DNA of 27,458 nucleotides from a virus, in IMG/VR virus record IMGVR_UViG_3300005264_000157, positions 1 through 27,458 of that record. One strand, written 5' to 3'. Under the pieces are notes generated by a model. It was not told the DNA's origin. It did not search any database and saw nothing but the letters and a program-made list of their open reading frames with translations. The translations under genes and the position numbers were made by a program. Below, one piece after another: positions 16,680 through 22,232 of this stretch (position 1 is the first letter of the stretch; every line of letters starts with the position of its first letter).

Positions 16680-16695
16680 TATGTTTTAAAACATA
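16680..16695. promoter_or_regulatory. 16-bp perfect palindrome, copy c
   Basis: TATGTTTTAAAACATA is a perfect palindrome 7 bp upstream of the HhH gene start and 30 bp downstream of a terminator. It shares TATGTTTTA and CATA with the copies at 362 and 10122. On the minus strand a weak promoter may lie just upstream: TTG, 20 bp, TTACTTTA, which only partly fits the TAnnTTTG rule. The palindrome would then cover the transcription start, as a repressor site does. Confidence 0.5.
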
Positions 16696-16725
16696 AAGTA
16701 ACTAATAATAATTGATATAAACAAC

Positions 16726-16753
16726 AAAAACCCCTACAAATTAATATAGAGGT
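16726..16753 (-). terminator. Intrinsic terminator before the packaging operon
   Basis: On the minus strand ACCTCTA and TAGGGGT form a 7-bp stem around a 10-nt loop, followed by TTTTTG. The single wobble (U-G) is allowed only in the minus-strand RNA. It lies about 55 nt after the stop of the gene at 16807-17109 and closes the early-type small-gene operon. Confidence 0.7.
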
Positions 16754-16806
16754 CTTGTTTAGTGTGTTGTTTGGGTTATAATAATTCTTTTGCTGTTTCT
16801 AATAAT

Positions 16807-17109
16807 TTAATTGTTTTGCATATTAATAACATCTATATCAAAGAAAGTACTTATTTCTTTTTCAGTTTGTTTATGTGTTACCTTAATTTCATTGAAGTAA
16901 ATATCAAAGAATCCAGCCACTAAACTAGATTGTCCAGTATCATTATCTAGTTCAAATATACGTTCATCATTTGTATCAAAATCTATGTATATTAGATAAT
17001 TAAGGGTTTCAACATCTATTATCTGATGTTCATCTTCTGTATTAAGATATTTACAAATAATATCTGTAATATCTAATTTACCAGCTACGGTGTATTTTTC
17101 TAGTTCCAT
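16807..17109 (-). CDS. Acidic small protein, unknown
   Basis: This 100-residue protein is strongly acidic (YLNTEDEHQIIDVETLNYLI, FDTNDERIFELDNDTG) with predicted alternating strands. No family is recognised. Small acidic phage proteins of this kind can be DNA mimics or inhibitors, but nothing here proves it. It overlaps the end of a small membrane protein gene by 10 nt and is followed by a terminator, so it is the last gene of its operon. Confidence 0.55.
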   Translation of the reverse strand: MELEKYTVAGKLDITDIICKYLNTEDEHQIIDVETLNYLIYIDFDTNDERIFELDNDTGQSSLVAGFFDIYFNEIKVTHKQTEKEISTFFDIDVINMQNN

Positions 17110-17258
17110 TGTTTTAAATTTTTATAAAGTAAATAAATTAAATAACATATAATAAATATTGCTAGTATCTCAGCTATTAATAAAGGCATATACGCAACTA
17201 TTATAACTGATATAACAATTATAACAAATGTTAATAATATTGCTTTTATTGTTGCCAT
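17100..17258 (-). CDS. Small two-helix membrane protein
   Basis: The 52-residue ORF starts MATIKAILLTFVIIVIS. It has two hydrophobic helices, residues about 5-22 and 26-45, joined by a short turn with MP and an acidic IAEI, and a basic tail YKNLKQWN. It overlaps the gene upstream by 13 nt and the one downstream by 10 nt, the spacing of coupled genes. A holin is conceivable from topology, but there is no endolysin nearby, so the role is open. Confidence 0.55.
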   Translation of the reverse strand: MATIKAILLTFVIIVISVIIVAYMPLLIAEILAIFIICYLIYLLYKNLKQWN

Positions 17259-17464
17259 AACTTTGTATATCTTAATTTAAGTCTTTCAATTACCATCTCA
17301 CAAATTATTATTCTATGATCCAACCACTCTTTCGAGTAAAGGAAATGAGCTTCGTACAGCTTCTTATCATCTTCTTTGGCTTGTATCATACCTCTATAAG
17401 ATTTGATATGCCCTAGTAGTTCTAAACTAGTTTCGTGTTTCTCTATTAGTTTATCTATTTGCAT
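17246..17464 (-). CDS. Small helical protein, unknown
   Basis: This 72-residue protein is predicted to be all helical, with many charged residues (IEKHETSLELLGHIKSYRGM, KEWLDHRIIICEMVIERLKL). It contains no metal or catalytic motif. It sits inside the overlapping chain of small genes driven by the promoter at 17569, with 10 nt overlap to the peptide ORF upstream and 13 nt to the membrane protein downstream. Confidence 0.5.
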   Translation of the reverse strand: MQIDKLIEKHETSLELLGHIKSYRGMIQAKEDDKKLYEAHFLYSKEWLDHRIIICEMVIERLKLRYTKLWQQ

Positions 17465-17544
17465 ATCGCAGTTATTAAAAAGTATGAAACTGTTAATATT
17501 AGAATTATCTCACTGCTGAATCGTTGTAGTTTTAAGTTTTTCAT
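17455..17544 (-). CDS. 29-residue membrane peptide ORF
   Basis: The ORF codes for a basic N-terminus (MKNLKLQRFSS) and one hydrophobic helix (IILILTVSYFLITAI). It is the first ATG after the promoter at 17569-17576, with a leader of about 18 nt, and its TAG overlaps the ATG of the next gene by 10 nt. The placement supports translation; it could be a real peptide or a leader that couples translation to the next gene. Confidence 0.4.
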   Translation of the reverse strand: MKNLKLQRFSSEIILILTVSYFLITAICK

Positions 17545-17568
17545 AATTTTATCTTTTTAAGTACACCA

Positions 17569-17645
17569 CAAATATACAACGGTAATTACAATAAACTTAT
17601 GCTGCAAAACATCTTTAGTGATTATTTTTTATGTTCTTTAACACT
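17569..17645 (-). promoter_or_regulatory. Leftward promoter with paired regulator sites, copy d
   Basis: The minus-strand -7 box TATATTTG lies at 17569-17576, inside GTTGTATATTTGT. The element GATGTTTTGCAGCATA (minus strand, 17598-17613) sits where a -33 box would be, and no TTTG -33 is present. A weaker second site TATGTTCTTTAACACT (plus strand, 17630-17645) lies 32 bp further out and overlaps the stop of the upstream gene. The layout repeats that of the promoter at 20478-20554, with the same 22-bp and 32-bp offsets. Confidence 0.65.
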
Positions 17646-17814
17646 TAAAACCGTTTAAAAATTCTGCTATTGGATTACTTACTTCCGATTCGTTAACTTT
17701 CAATATAGTTAATTCGTTTTTCACTTTCTGAATTGCAGTTTGTTTATTTGCGGCAATAGTCGTTACTTTTAGCTTTTTGCCGTATATCTTGAAATATATA
17801 GTATACTCTTTCAT
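17638..17814 (-). CDS. Small conserved-looking phage protein, unknown
   Basis: This 58-residue ORF reads MKEYTIYFKIYGKKLKVTTI, then an Ala/Lys helix (AANKQTAIQKVKNELTI) and a polar end IAEFLNGFKC. The beta-beta-alpha order and basic character are common in small phage proteins. The start is 4 nt after the stop of the gene at 17819-18031. Its stop lies within the outer regulator site of the next promoter. Confidence 0.55.
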   Translation of the reverse strand: MKEYTIYFKIYGKKLKVTTIAANKQTAIQKVKNELTILKVNESEVSNPIAEFLNGFKC

Positions 17815-17818
17815 AATC

Positions 17819-18031
17819 TTAACTATTAATATAATCGTCTGTATACTCTATCATAACATTGTTTTCTAGTTTGCTATAAACTACTTCTGTGTTCTTAGTT
17901 AATTCTAGTATAGCTTTTGCGACTTCTTTATATGACTCTTCTCTTACTGCAGTAACGCTCCAATTTCTGTATTGTTCTTTTAATGTTACTGATTTTCTTT
18001 GTAATATTTCTATTATTTGTTTTTCTGTCAT
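17819..18031 (-). CDS. Small protein, unknown
   Basis: This 70-residue protein is a single long helical N-terminus (MTEKQIIEILQRKSVTLKEQ) followed by a second helix (SYKEVAKAILELTKN) and a short acidic C-terminus. No family is recognised. Its ATG lies about 13 nt behind the T-tract of an intrinsic terminator, so its level may depend on read-through from the DnaA-domain gene. Confidence 0.5.
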   Translation of the reverse strand: MTEKQIIEILQRKSVTLKEQYRNWSVTAVREESYKEVAKAILELTKNTEVVYSKLENNVMIEYTDDYINS

Positions 18032-18044
18032 AATCTTAAAGTTT

Positions 18045-18068
18045 AAAAAGGGGTATATCTCAACCCCT
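18045..18068 (-). terminator. Terminator/attenuator hairpin in the leader of the next gene
   Basis: On the minus strand AGGGGT-TGAGATAT-ACCCCT makes a 6-bp stem with an 8-nt loop, followed by TTTTT. There is no T-tract on the plus-strand side. The hairpin ends 13-18 nt before the ATG at 18031, leaving no room for a new promoter, so it is probably a partial stop that lowers expression of the genes beyond. Confidence 0.65.
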
Positions 18069-18105
18069 AAATTATCAATTCAAAACACTCTACAATATAC
18101 TAATT

Positions 18106-18570
18106 TTATTGATATTTTTCAATTTCTTCGCCTATTTTTTTAACAAATAACTTAATATCCTTATCATATGCTAATAATGTTTCAATTACAATTATGCTAT
18201 GATGTACTGAACTATGGTCTCTGTTTATTTTTTCAGCTATCTGTACTAGTGTTTTAGCTGTGTACTTTCTAGCAAAATAAGAATACAATTGCCTTGCTGT
18301 TACTATTGTCCTATGCCTTGCTTTTGATTCAATTTGATTAACTGTTATGTTTAAATAATCTGCAATCTCTTGCTTAATTATATCTAATGTTAAAAATTGA
18401 TGTCTTTTTATATTACCAAAAAATATATAAAACTCATCTTCAAAATGATACGCAAATGATACTTTTAACTGTTCTTTCATTTGTTCTATTTTCTCATTAG
18501 GTGTATTTATTGAGTCTAATAATGTGTATGTATCTTCATACTCCTGAGTTGTGTTAAATTGTATATTCAT
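18106..18570 (-). CDS. Stand-alone DnaA domain IV-like protein
   Basis: The C-terminal half of this 154-residue protein (about 60-145) fits the DNA-binding domain IV of DnaA: LDIIKQEIADYLNITVNQIE, then IVTARQLYSYFARKYTAKTL, and the box-binding signature RDHSSVHHS at 117-125. No AAA+ ATPase domain is present; the first 55 residues are acidic and of unknown fold. It may bind DnaA boxes at the phage origin or compete with host DnaA. The neighbourhood (annealing protein, Gp157) is early replication. A DnaA-box-like palindrome lies 0.7 kb upstream at 19299. Confidence 0.8.
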   Translation of the reverse strand: MNIQFNTTQEYEDTYTLLDSINTPNEKIEQMKEQLKVSFAYHFEDEFYIFFGNIKRHQFLTLDIIKQEIADYLNITVNQIESKARHRTIVTARQLYSYFARKYTAKTLVQIAEKINRDHSSVHHSIIVIETLLAYDKDIKLFVKKIGEEIEKYQ

Positions 18571-18594
18571 AGCTTTAAAGTTTTTGTTATGTAA

Positions 18595-18816
18595 TTATTT
18601 TACAGATTCGTTTACTATTTCCTCAATTGATTGATGATGCCACGTTTCGCCATTTACAACAAAAAAATATTCTGTATTGATATATTCGTCTAATCCGTTG
18701 TAATTAGCTAAACCTTTTGATGTTAATTTATACTTTTTGATTAACAATTTTAGTTCCTTTTTAAATCTATTTATTTTAGCTTTTTGTGCTTCAAATTCCT
18801 TTTCATAACTTCCCAT
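18595..18816 (-). CDS. Small basic protein, unknown
   Basis: This 73-residue protein has a Lys-rich amphipathic N-terminal helix (FEAQKAKINRFKKELKLLI) then a compact end with VNGETWHHQSIEEIVNE. No known motif is present. It overlaps the upstream gene by 14 nt and ends 24 nt before the DnaA-domain gene, so it belongs to the same early operon. Confidence 0.5.
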   Translation of the reverse strand: MGSYEKEFEAQKAKINRFKKELKLLIKKYKLTSKGLANYNGLDEYINTEYFFVVNGETWHHQSIEEIVNESVK

Positions 18817-19054
18817 TAAGTATTTTTTTATGAATTATTGATGTTATTTCAATCTTTAATTGTTGTTCTGCTAAGAATAAACCACCTGCTTTAATTGACA
18901 AAACTCGTATAGAGTTGTGATAAATATGATAAGTCCATCTGTTGCCTCCATCTTTTACCATTATCCACTCTTCGCCTAAGATACTATACTTATAAGTTGT
19001 TTTATTAACTCTTATACGCTCGATGTCGTATGATGCTGTTATTTCTATTTCCAT
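18803..19054 (-). CDS. Small beta-rich protein, unknown
   Basis: This 83-residue protein starts with a strand pattern (MEIEITASYDIERIRVNKTT) and continues with tryptophans in EEWIMVKDGGNRWTYHIY, then a helix with LAEQQLKIEITSIIHKK. No family is recognised. It overlaps the preceding 49-residue ORF by 10 nt and the next gene by 14 nt, which suggests translational coupling. Confidence 0.5.
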   Translation of the reverse strand: MEIEITASYDIERIRVNKTTYKYSILGEEWIMVKDGGNRWTYHIYHNSIRVLSIKAGGLFLAEQQLKIEITSIIHKKILNGKL

Positions 19055-19194
19055 ACTGATTTATATTTTACTAATTTAAATACTCTACGTTTATTGTATT
19101 TATTGCAAAGAATATCATAAAATTGGCTTTCGCTACTTGCTTCTATTTTGTTTAATTCTCTACGTATAATTAACTTTATTAAATAATGAATCAT
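19045..19194 (-). CDS. 49-residue basic ORF, unknown
   Basis: The ORF encodes MIHYLIKLIIRRELNKIE, a polar middle, and a Lys/Arg-rich end NKRRVFKLVKYKSVWK. Its ATG overlaps the TGA of the gene upstream (ATGA) and its stop overlaps the next start by 10 nt. This fills an otherwise unexplained gap in a chain of overlapping genes and is the main support for it. The high positive charge could mean DNA or RNA binding. Confidence 0.5.
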   Translation of the reverse strand: MIHYLIKLIIRRELNKIEASSESQFYDILCNKYNKRRVFKLVKYKSVWK

Positions 19195-19409
19195 CTTACA
19201 AGTTTTAAGTAAAGATTATAAAGACTATTTGCATCTAAATCAGAGTCTAATTTAATAGCGTCTGAACTATTTATCCTATGTGCGGAGTGAATTATTAGTT
19301 TATCCACGTGGATAAATACATCTATGTTTCTACTCTGTGTTGTTTCTAATCTTGCACAAACAGTTACAATAGATTGTAATAACTCTAATATTTCTGTGGT
19401 TATTTTCAT
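19191..19409 (-). CDS. Small protein, unknown
   Basis: This 72-residue protein contains ITTEILELLQSIVTVCARLE at the N-terminus, then DVFIHVDKLIIHSAHRI and an acidic helix DSDLDANSLYNLYLKLV. No family is recognised. It overlaps the Gp157-like gene upstream by 4 nt (ATGA). The coding sequence contains an 18-bp perfect palindrome at 19299-19316 that may be a replication signal. Confidence 0.5.
   Translation of the reverse strand: MKITTEILELLQSIVTVCARLETTQSRNIDVFIHVDKLIIHSAHRINSSDAIKLDSDLDANSLYNLYLKLVR
19299..19316. other. 18-bp palindrome containing two DnaA-box-like sites
   Basis: TTTATCCACGTGGATAAA is a perfect inverted repeat. It contains TTATCCACG on both strands, which matches the DnaA box TTATCCACA at 8 of 9 bases. 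It lies within a coding region, 0.7 kb from the gene of a DnaA domain IV-like protein. It could be a binding site of that protein or part of an origin. Confidence 0.45.
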
Positions 19410-19927
19410 TTAATTTGCAAATTTAGATTTGTTTGTAATTCTACTCCTTTGATTTTCTTGCCAGCTTTTAAATCCTTTTTTATTTCAGTTTTACTTATCG
19501 GCTTAATCTCTATTTTTTGGTATTGTTTTGGCAACTCCTGAACTTCGCAATTAATAACAACACTTTCAGATTTTCGCAAACTTAATTTATTTAAATGCAA
19601 TTCCATTTTATCAACATCAAAAGCAATCATAGCCTTTTTAATGGCTTGTTTCATTCTTTCAATAGCATTAATACGAGCCTTTTTAATTGCTGTTAATCGT
19701 GCTATTTCCTTAGTGATGTAATCTGCTTCACTATCTAATTTGTTAATAACTGCAATATAGCTTTCTGACTTCTGCATTAAATCAGTTTCGTTAATCTGTA
19801 GTGCATTATCTATACTTTCGGTTAACTCTCCTTGATTATCTTCTAATAAGTGCATAATACGCTCTTGTTCTTCTGATATCCTGTATAGACTTCTTGTTTT
19901 TTCAAACTCTCTTTTACTCGTTCCCAT
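19406..19927 (-). CDS. Siphovirus Gp157-like protein
   Basis: This 173-residue protein follows the Gp157 family pattern: NQGELTESIDNALQINETDL, KSESYIAVINKLDSEADYIT, KEIARLTAIKKARINAIERM, KQAIKKAMIAFDVDKMELH, then beta strands SLRKSESVVIN and the end IKPISKTEIKKDLKAGKKIK with KGVEL. The middle is a long coiled coil. In other phages the gene is tied to recombination/replication genes, and a resistance role was once proposed in streptococci. Here it follows the annealing protein after a 2-nt gap. Confidence 0.85.
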   Translation of the reverse strand: MGTSKREFEKTRSLYRISEEQERIMHLLEDNQGELTESIDNALQINETDLMQKSESYIAVINKLDSEADYITKEIARLTAIKKARINAIERMKQAIKKAMIAFDVDKMELHLNKLSLRKSESVVINCEVQELPKQYQKIEIKPISKTEIKKDLKAGKKIKGVELQTNLNLQIK

Positions 19928-19929
19928 TG

Positions 19930-20454
19930 TTACGATTTTTTATAGTTAAATCTTAATTTGCCTGTGGTATCTTTTGCTGCTAATTTTATTAAAACATTAT
20001 CTTTAAATTCAGCTCCCCAAATCCACTCTCTTAATTTTAATTCAAACGATGGTCTGAATTTACCGTTATACTCTGTTATTTCGTTGTCATTCAATTTAAT
20101 TGATATAATAGGGTAATCGTATAATTCCCTACCTATCCCCCAATTAAAACAAGCTCTTTTAAAACTATCACTAGCCAGACCCTTTGCAGCTTCTGTATTG
20201 CTTTCACTTCCTGTATCTTCTTTACTTATCCACTCTTTTGTATCTTCATTAAAAATAGACACTATGCAATTAGCATTGTTTTTAGTATGCTCTCGTTTCC
20301 AATTTAAAGCACCACAAACAGCATCTAATCTATTCATATCTACTCTAGCATCTTTGTATGCAAGTATAGTTGCGTATTTACCTTTATTAATTGATTGTAT
20401 TCTGAAATCAATATCTGATATTGCTAAAGGTTTTGTAAGGTCTTGTATTTTCAT
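19930..20454 (-). CDS. Rad52-like single-strand annealing protein
   Basis: This 174-residue protein resembles Rad52/Sak-type recombinases: YATILAYKDARVDMNRLDAV, CGALNWKREHTKNNANCIVS, EWISKEDTGSESN, then GLASDSFKRACFNWGIGREL with LYDYPI. It anneals complementary single strands during phage recombination and replication. An ATG seven codons upstream (20475) begins only 3 bp after the -7 box and would lie at or before the transcription start, so the ATG at 20454 is chosen. Gp157 follows after 2 nt, a common pairing. Confidence 0.85.
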   Translation of the reverse strand: MKIQDLTKPLAISDIDFRIQSINKGKYATILAYKDARVDMNRLDAVCGALNWKREHTKNNANCIVSIFNEDTKEWISKEDTGSESNTEAAKGLASDSFKRACFNWGIGRELYDYPIISIKLNDNEITEYNGKFRPSFELKLREWIWGAEFKDNVLIKLAAKDTTGKLRFNYKKS

Positions 20455-20477
20455 CGTTCTAGTTTTTAAATTCATTA

Positions 20478-20554
20478 CAAATATACAACTCTATTATGTA
20501 TTAATTTATGCTGAAAAACACGTTTTAAGTTTTTATTTTATGTTATATAGCATT
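20478..20554 (-). promoter_or_regulatory. Leftward promoter with paired regulator sites, copy e
   Basis: The -7 box TATATTTG (minus strand, 20478-20485) lies in GTTGTATATTTGT. The element CGTGTTTTTCAGCATA (minus strand, 20507-20522) replaces the -33 region. A second site TATGTTATATAGCATT (plus strand, 20539-20554) is 32 bp further out and touches the stop of the ribbon-helix-helix gene. The offsets equal those of the promoter at 17569. It drives the annealing protein/Gp157/DnaA-domain operon. Confidence 0.65.
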
Positions 20555-20726
20555 AAAACGGACAATACTCATTAGACTTTATTTTCTTAAAATCTCGTTT
20601 TATTTTCTCCTTAATTGCTAATCTGATAAATTGCGATGCATTTACACCGTAAGACTCAATTATCTTTAAAGATTCTTTTTGCTCTTTAGTTATCTTAAAT
20701 TGCTGTCTTTCAGTGTATTGTATCAT
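20553..20726 (-). CDS. Small ribbon-helix-helix-like protein
   Basis: The 57-residue ORF has the strand-helix-helix order of Arc/CopG-like regulators: YTERQQFKITKEQKESLKII, then SYGVNASQFIRLAIKEKIKR, with a basic end DFKKIKSNEYCPF. The key features are the polar strand before TKEQ and the N-x-SQFIRLAIKEK second helix. It probably binds DNA as a dimer. Its stop codon overlaps the outer site of the promoter copy e, so it is a candidate ligand of those sites and autoregulation is possible. It is encoded 33 nt after the gene upstream. Confidence 0.6.
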   Translation of the reverse strand: MIQYTERQQFKITKEQKESLKIIESYGVNASQFIRLAIKEKIKRDFKKIKSNEYCPF

Positions 20727-20759
20727 AATTGTGTGTATTAACTGTGGTTTAGTAATGTG

Positions 20760-21005
20760 TTAAGCACAATTAATACGCTTTGTCCTTCCGTATTCAGAAA
20801 GTTTCAGTCCATATACGTAAATAAAGCCATAAACATCTTTCATTAAGTTATTATACATTGCTTTATATACCATTTTACCTGCTATTGTATCTATTTCAAT
20901 CACTTCATTTACTACCTTTGTCTCTAAATTTAGCATTAGTTTTATTTCTTCCGCTACTGTTTCTTGGTAGTCTAAATGTTTAATTTTATTCTTTTTGTAT
21001 TCCAT
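20760..21005 (-). CDS. Small protein, unknown
   Basis: This 81-residue protein has a Lys-rich start (MEYKKNKIKHLDYQETVAEE), a helix with IKLMLNLETKVVNEVIE, and a Tyr-rich end (MKDVYGFIYVYGLKLSEYG) with a final RTKRINCA. No family is recognised. The pattern of strand plus helices is too short to judge. It follows a tRNA-like spacer and leads into the ribbon-helix-helix gene. Confidence 0.5.
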   Translation of the reverse strand: MEYKKNKIKHLDYQETVAEEIKLMLNLETKVVNEVIEIDTIAGKMVYKAMYNNLMKDVYGFIYVYGLKLSEYGRTKRINCA

Positions 21006-21044
21006 AGTTTTATTATTTAAAAGTGCTTAACACAAAATATAAAA

Positions 21045-21149
21045 TAATTGGGTGTGGACTCGAACCACCTTGTCTTCATTTCACCTGATAATTTAGGACT
21101 CGAACCTACTATTCCGCTTTTCACCCGAACCCAACTATTCATATTTCAC
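21045..21149 (-). ncRNA. tRNA-like element with three tandem T-arm-like repeats
   Basis: On the minus strand AGTTGGG (21130-21136) can pair with CCCAATT (21046-21052), one G-U included, like an acceptor stem with discriminator A. It encloses two hairpins, TAGG-TTCGAGT-CCTA (21094-21108) and GTGG-TTCGAGT-CCAC (21054-21068), each like a T arm. Primary sequence shows three repeats of GTGAAA, a short gap, then GGTTCG with or without AGTCC, at 21123-21149, 21096-21124 and 21056-21084. No D arm is recognisable and the enclosed length is 92 nt, so this is not a normal tRNA. It could be a degraded tRNA, a tRNA mimic or a repeated hairpin. Confidence 0.4.
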
Positions 21150-21161
21150 TTCGTTATGCAA

Positions 21162-21446
21162 TTATAAATCATACATCCCAATAATTCCTGCATCAAATCT
21201 TTTTATAATATTAATACATTTATCATATTTTTCTTTATAATTTACAGAATTGCTAACACGCTTTATATTTAAGTTTGCTTTTTCTCGTTCTTGAGCCTCA
21301 GCCTGCTCGTGTTCGTCTTTATTTAGCAAATCACATATCTTTTGTGCCATATTTTCGGGTGAATGTGGGTATCTGCAAAGTGCTACTTGGTGTCCATCTT
21401 GGTTAAGTATTGCAACTTTCTGTTTTCTTCCTACTCTATATCTCAT
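21162..21446 (-). CDS. Small protein, unknown
   Basis: This 94-residue protein begins MRYRVGRKQKVAILNQDGHQ, a beta hairpin-like start with VALCRYPHSPENMAQKICDL, then a charged helix (NKDEHEQAEAQEREKANL) and a C-terminal NYKEKYDKCINIIKRFDAGI. The N-terminal part looks like the short domain of small phage or host proteins handling a key Asp/His pair, but I do not recognise it. It is a single-gene unit between two structured spacers. Confidence 0.5.
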   Translation of the reverse strand: MRYRVGRKQKVAILNQDGHQVALCRYPHSPENMAQKICDLLNKDEHEQAEAQEREKANLNIKRVSNSVNYKEKYDKCINIIKRFDAGIIGMYDL

Positions 21447-21536
21447 TTTACTCGCTTTTTAAGTTTATATCTTCGTATTTAATTTTGTAGGTTATTCGGG
21501 AGCAAACCTAAACATAGCTCAATTCGTTAACCCCTA
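21447..21536. other. Structured intergenic spacer
   Basis: On the minus strand, 9 nt after the upstream stop, TAACGAATTGAGCTATG resembles motifs at the same place in two other spacers. It is followed by TAGGTT and AACCTA, which form a 6-bp inverted repeat with a 10-12 nt loop, and then an AT-rich leader for the gene at 21446. No gene is seen. Confidence 0.35.
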
Positions 21537-22232
21537 TTAGGGTAGCCAATTCCATATTAAAGGTTCATTATCCATAAATCGCCCTGTTTTAAAATCGCTT
21601 CTTACCCATTTAGCAAGGAAATCAACTTTATTATTTCGTTCAACTCTATAAACCATACCTTCGGGCAATTCTTTACTTTTAATATCATTAGTTTTTAAAT
21701 TTAAAGTGTCTAATAATTCACTTGTTTTAATAGCATTTCCTCTATACAATAATCTTGGTGTTTGTAATCCAAAATTAACACTGCAATAGTTTTTTAAGTA
21801 GTCGTATTCTTTCCGTTTATTTTTATTATCAAAATAGTCAAAAAATATAACAGGCTCTTTTTTAATATCATATTCCAAACCGTGTGCTTGTGCCATCCAT
21901 TCTCCTGTTATTCTTTCGCCATTTTTAAGCATTTCGTGGAATAGCATAATATTTTTGTAAACCCAATCGCTAAAATAGTGGTGTTGCTTATATTTGCTTG
22001 TATTTGCTGTATATCCACTTCTGGTAAGTGCAAGTATTTTATTATCAACCTTTGCTACTCCAATATTTGAGCCGTCATATTTTTCAAATACTAAAACTTC
22101 ATCGTGCTTATCACGGGTTTTTAAAGTTAATATTCGCTCTTGCCCTTCGTGTATAAAATGGTCGCCACTACCTAATTTACTATTAGATAAGTGAGGGATG
22201 CTTCCGTAATTTTTATGTCCTAATGGTTTCAT
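21537..22232 (-). CDS. RNA ligase family protein
   Basis: This 231-residue protein carries the nucleotidyltransferase motifs of RNA ligases. Motif I is EKYDGSNIG with adenylation Lys K51. Motif III is GEWMAQAHG around E111, motif IIIa FFDYFD near 130-135, motif IV EGMVYRVE from E191, and motif V VDFLAKWVR with K208. It should seal RNA or DNA ends with ATP. No C-terminal domain is present, which is usual for short ligases. No polynucleotide kinase partner is seen within the window. It is the largest gene in the accessory block. Confidence 0.85.
   Translation of the reverse strand: MKPLGHKNYGSIPHLSNSKLGSGDHFIHEGQERILTLKTRDKHDEVLVFEKYDGSNIGVAKVDNKILALTRSGYTANTSKYKQHHYFSDWVYKNIMLFHEMLKNGERITGEWMAQAHGLEYDIKKEPVIFFDYFDNKNKRKEYDYLKNYCSVNFGLQTPRLLYRGNAIKTSELLDTLNLKTNDIKSKELPEGMVYRVERNNKVDFLAKWVRSDFKTGRFMDNEPLIWNWLP

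Noticed and set aside
21045-21136. A true tRNA-Ser(CGA)
   Set aside because: The acceptor-like and T-arm-like parts exist, but no D arm or GG of the D loop, and the 3' discriminator does not fit serine; kept only as tRNA-like.
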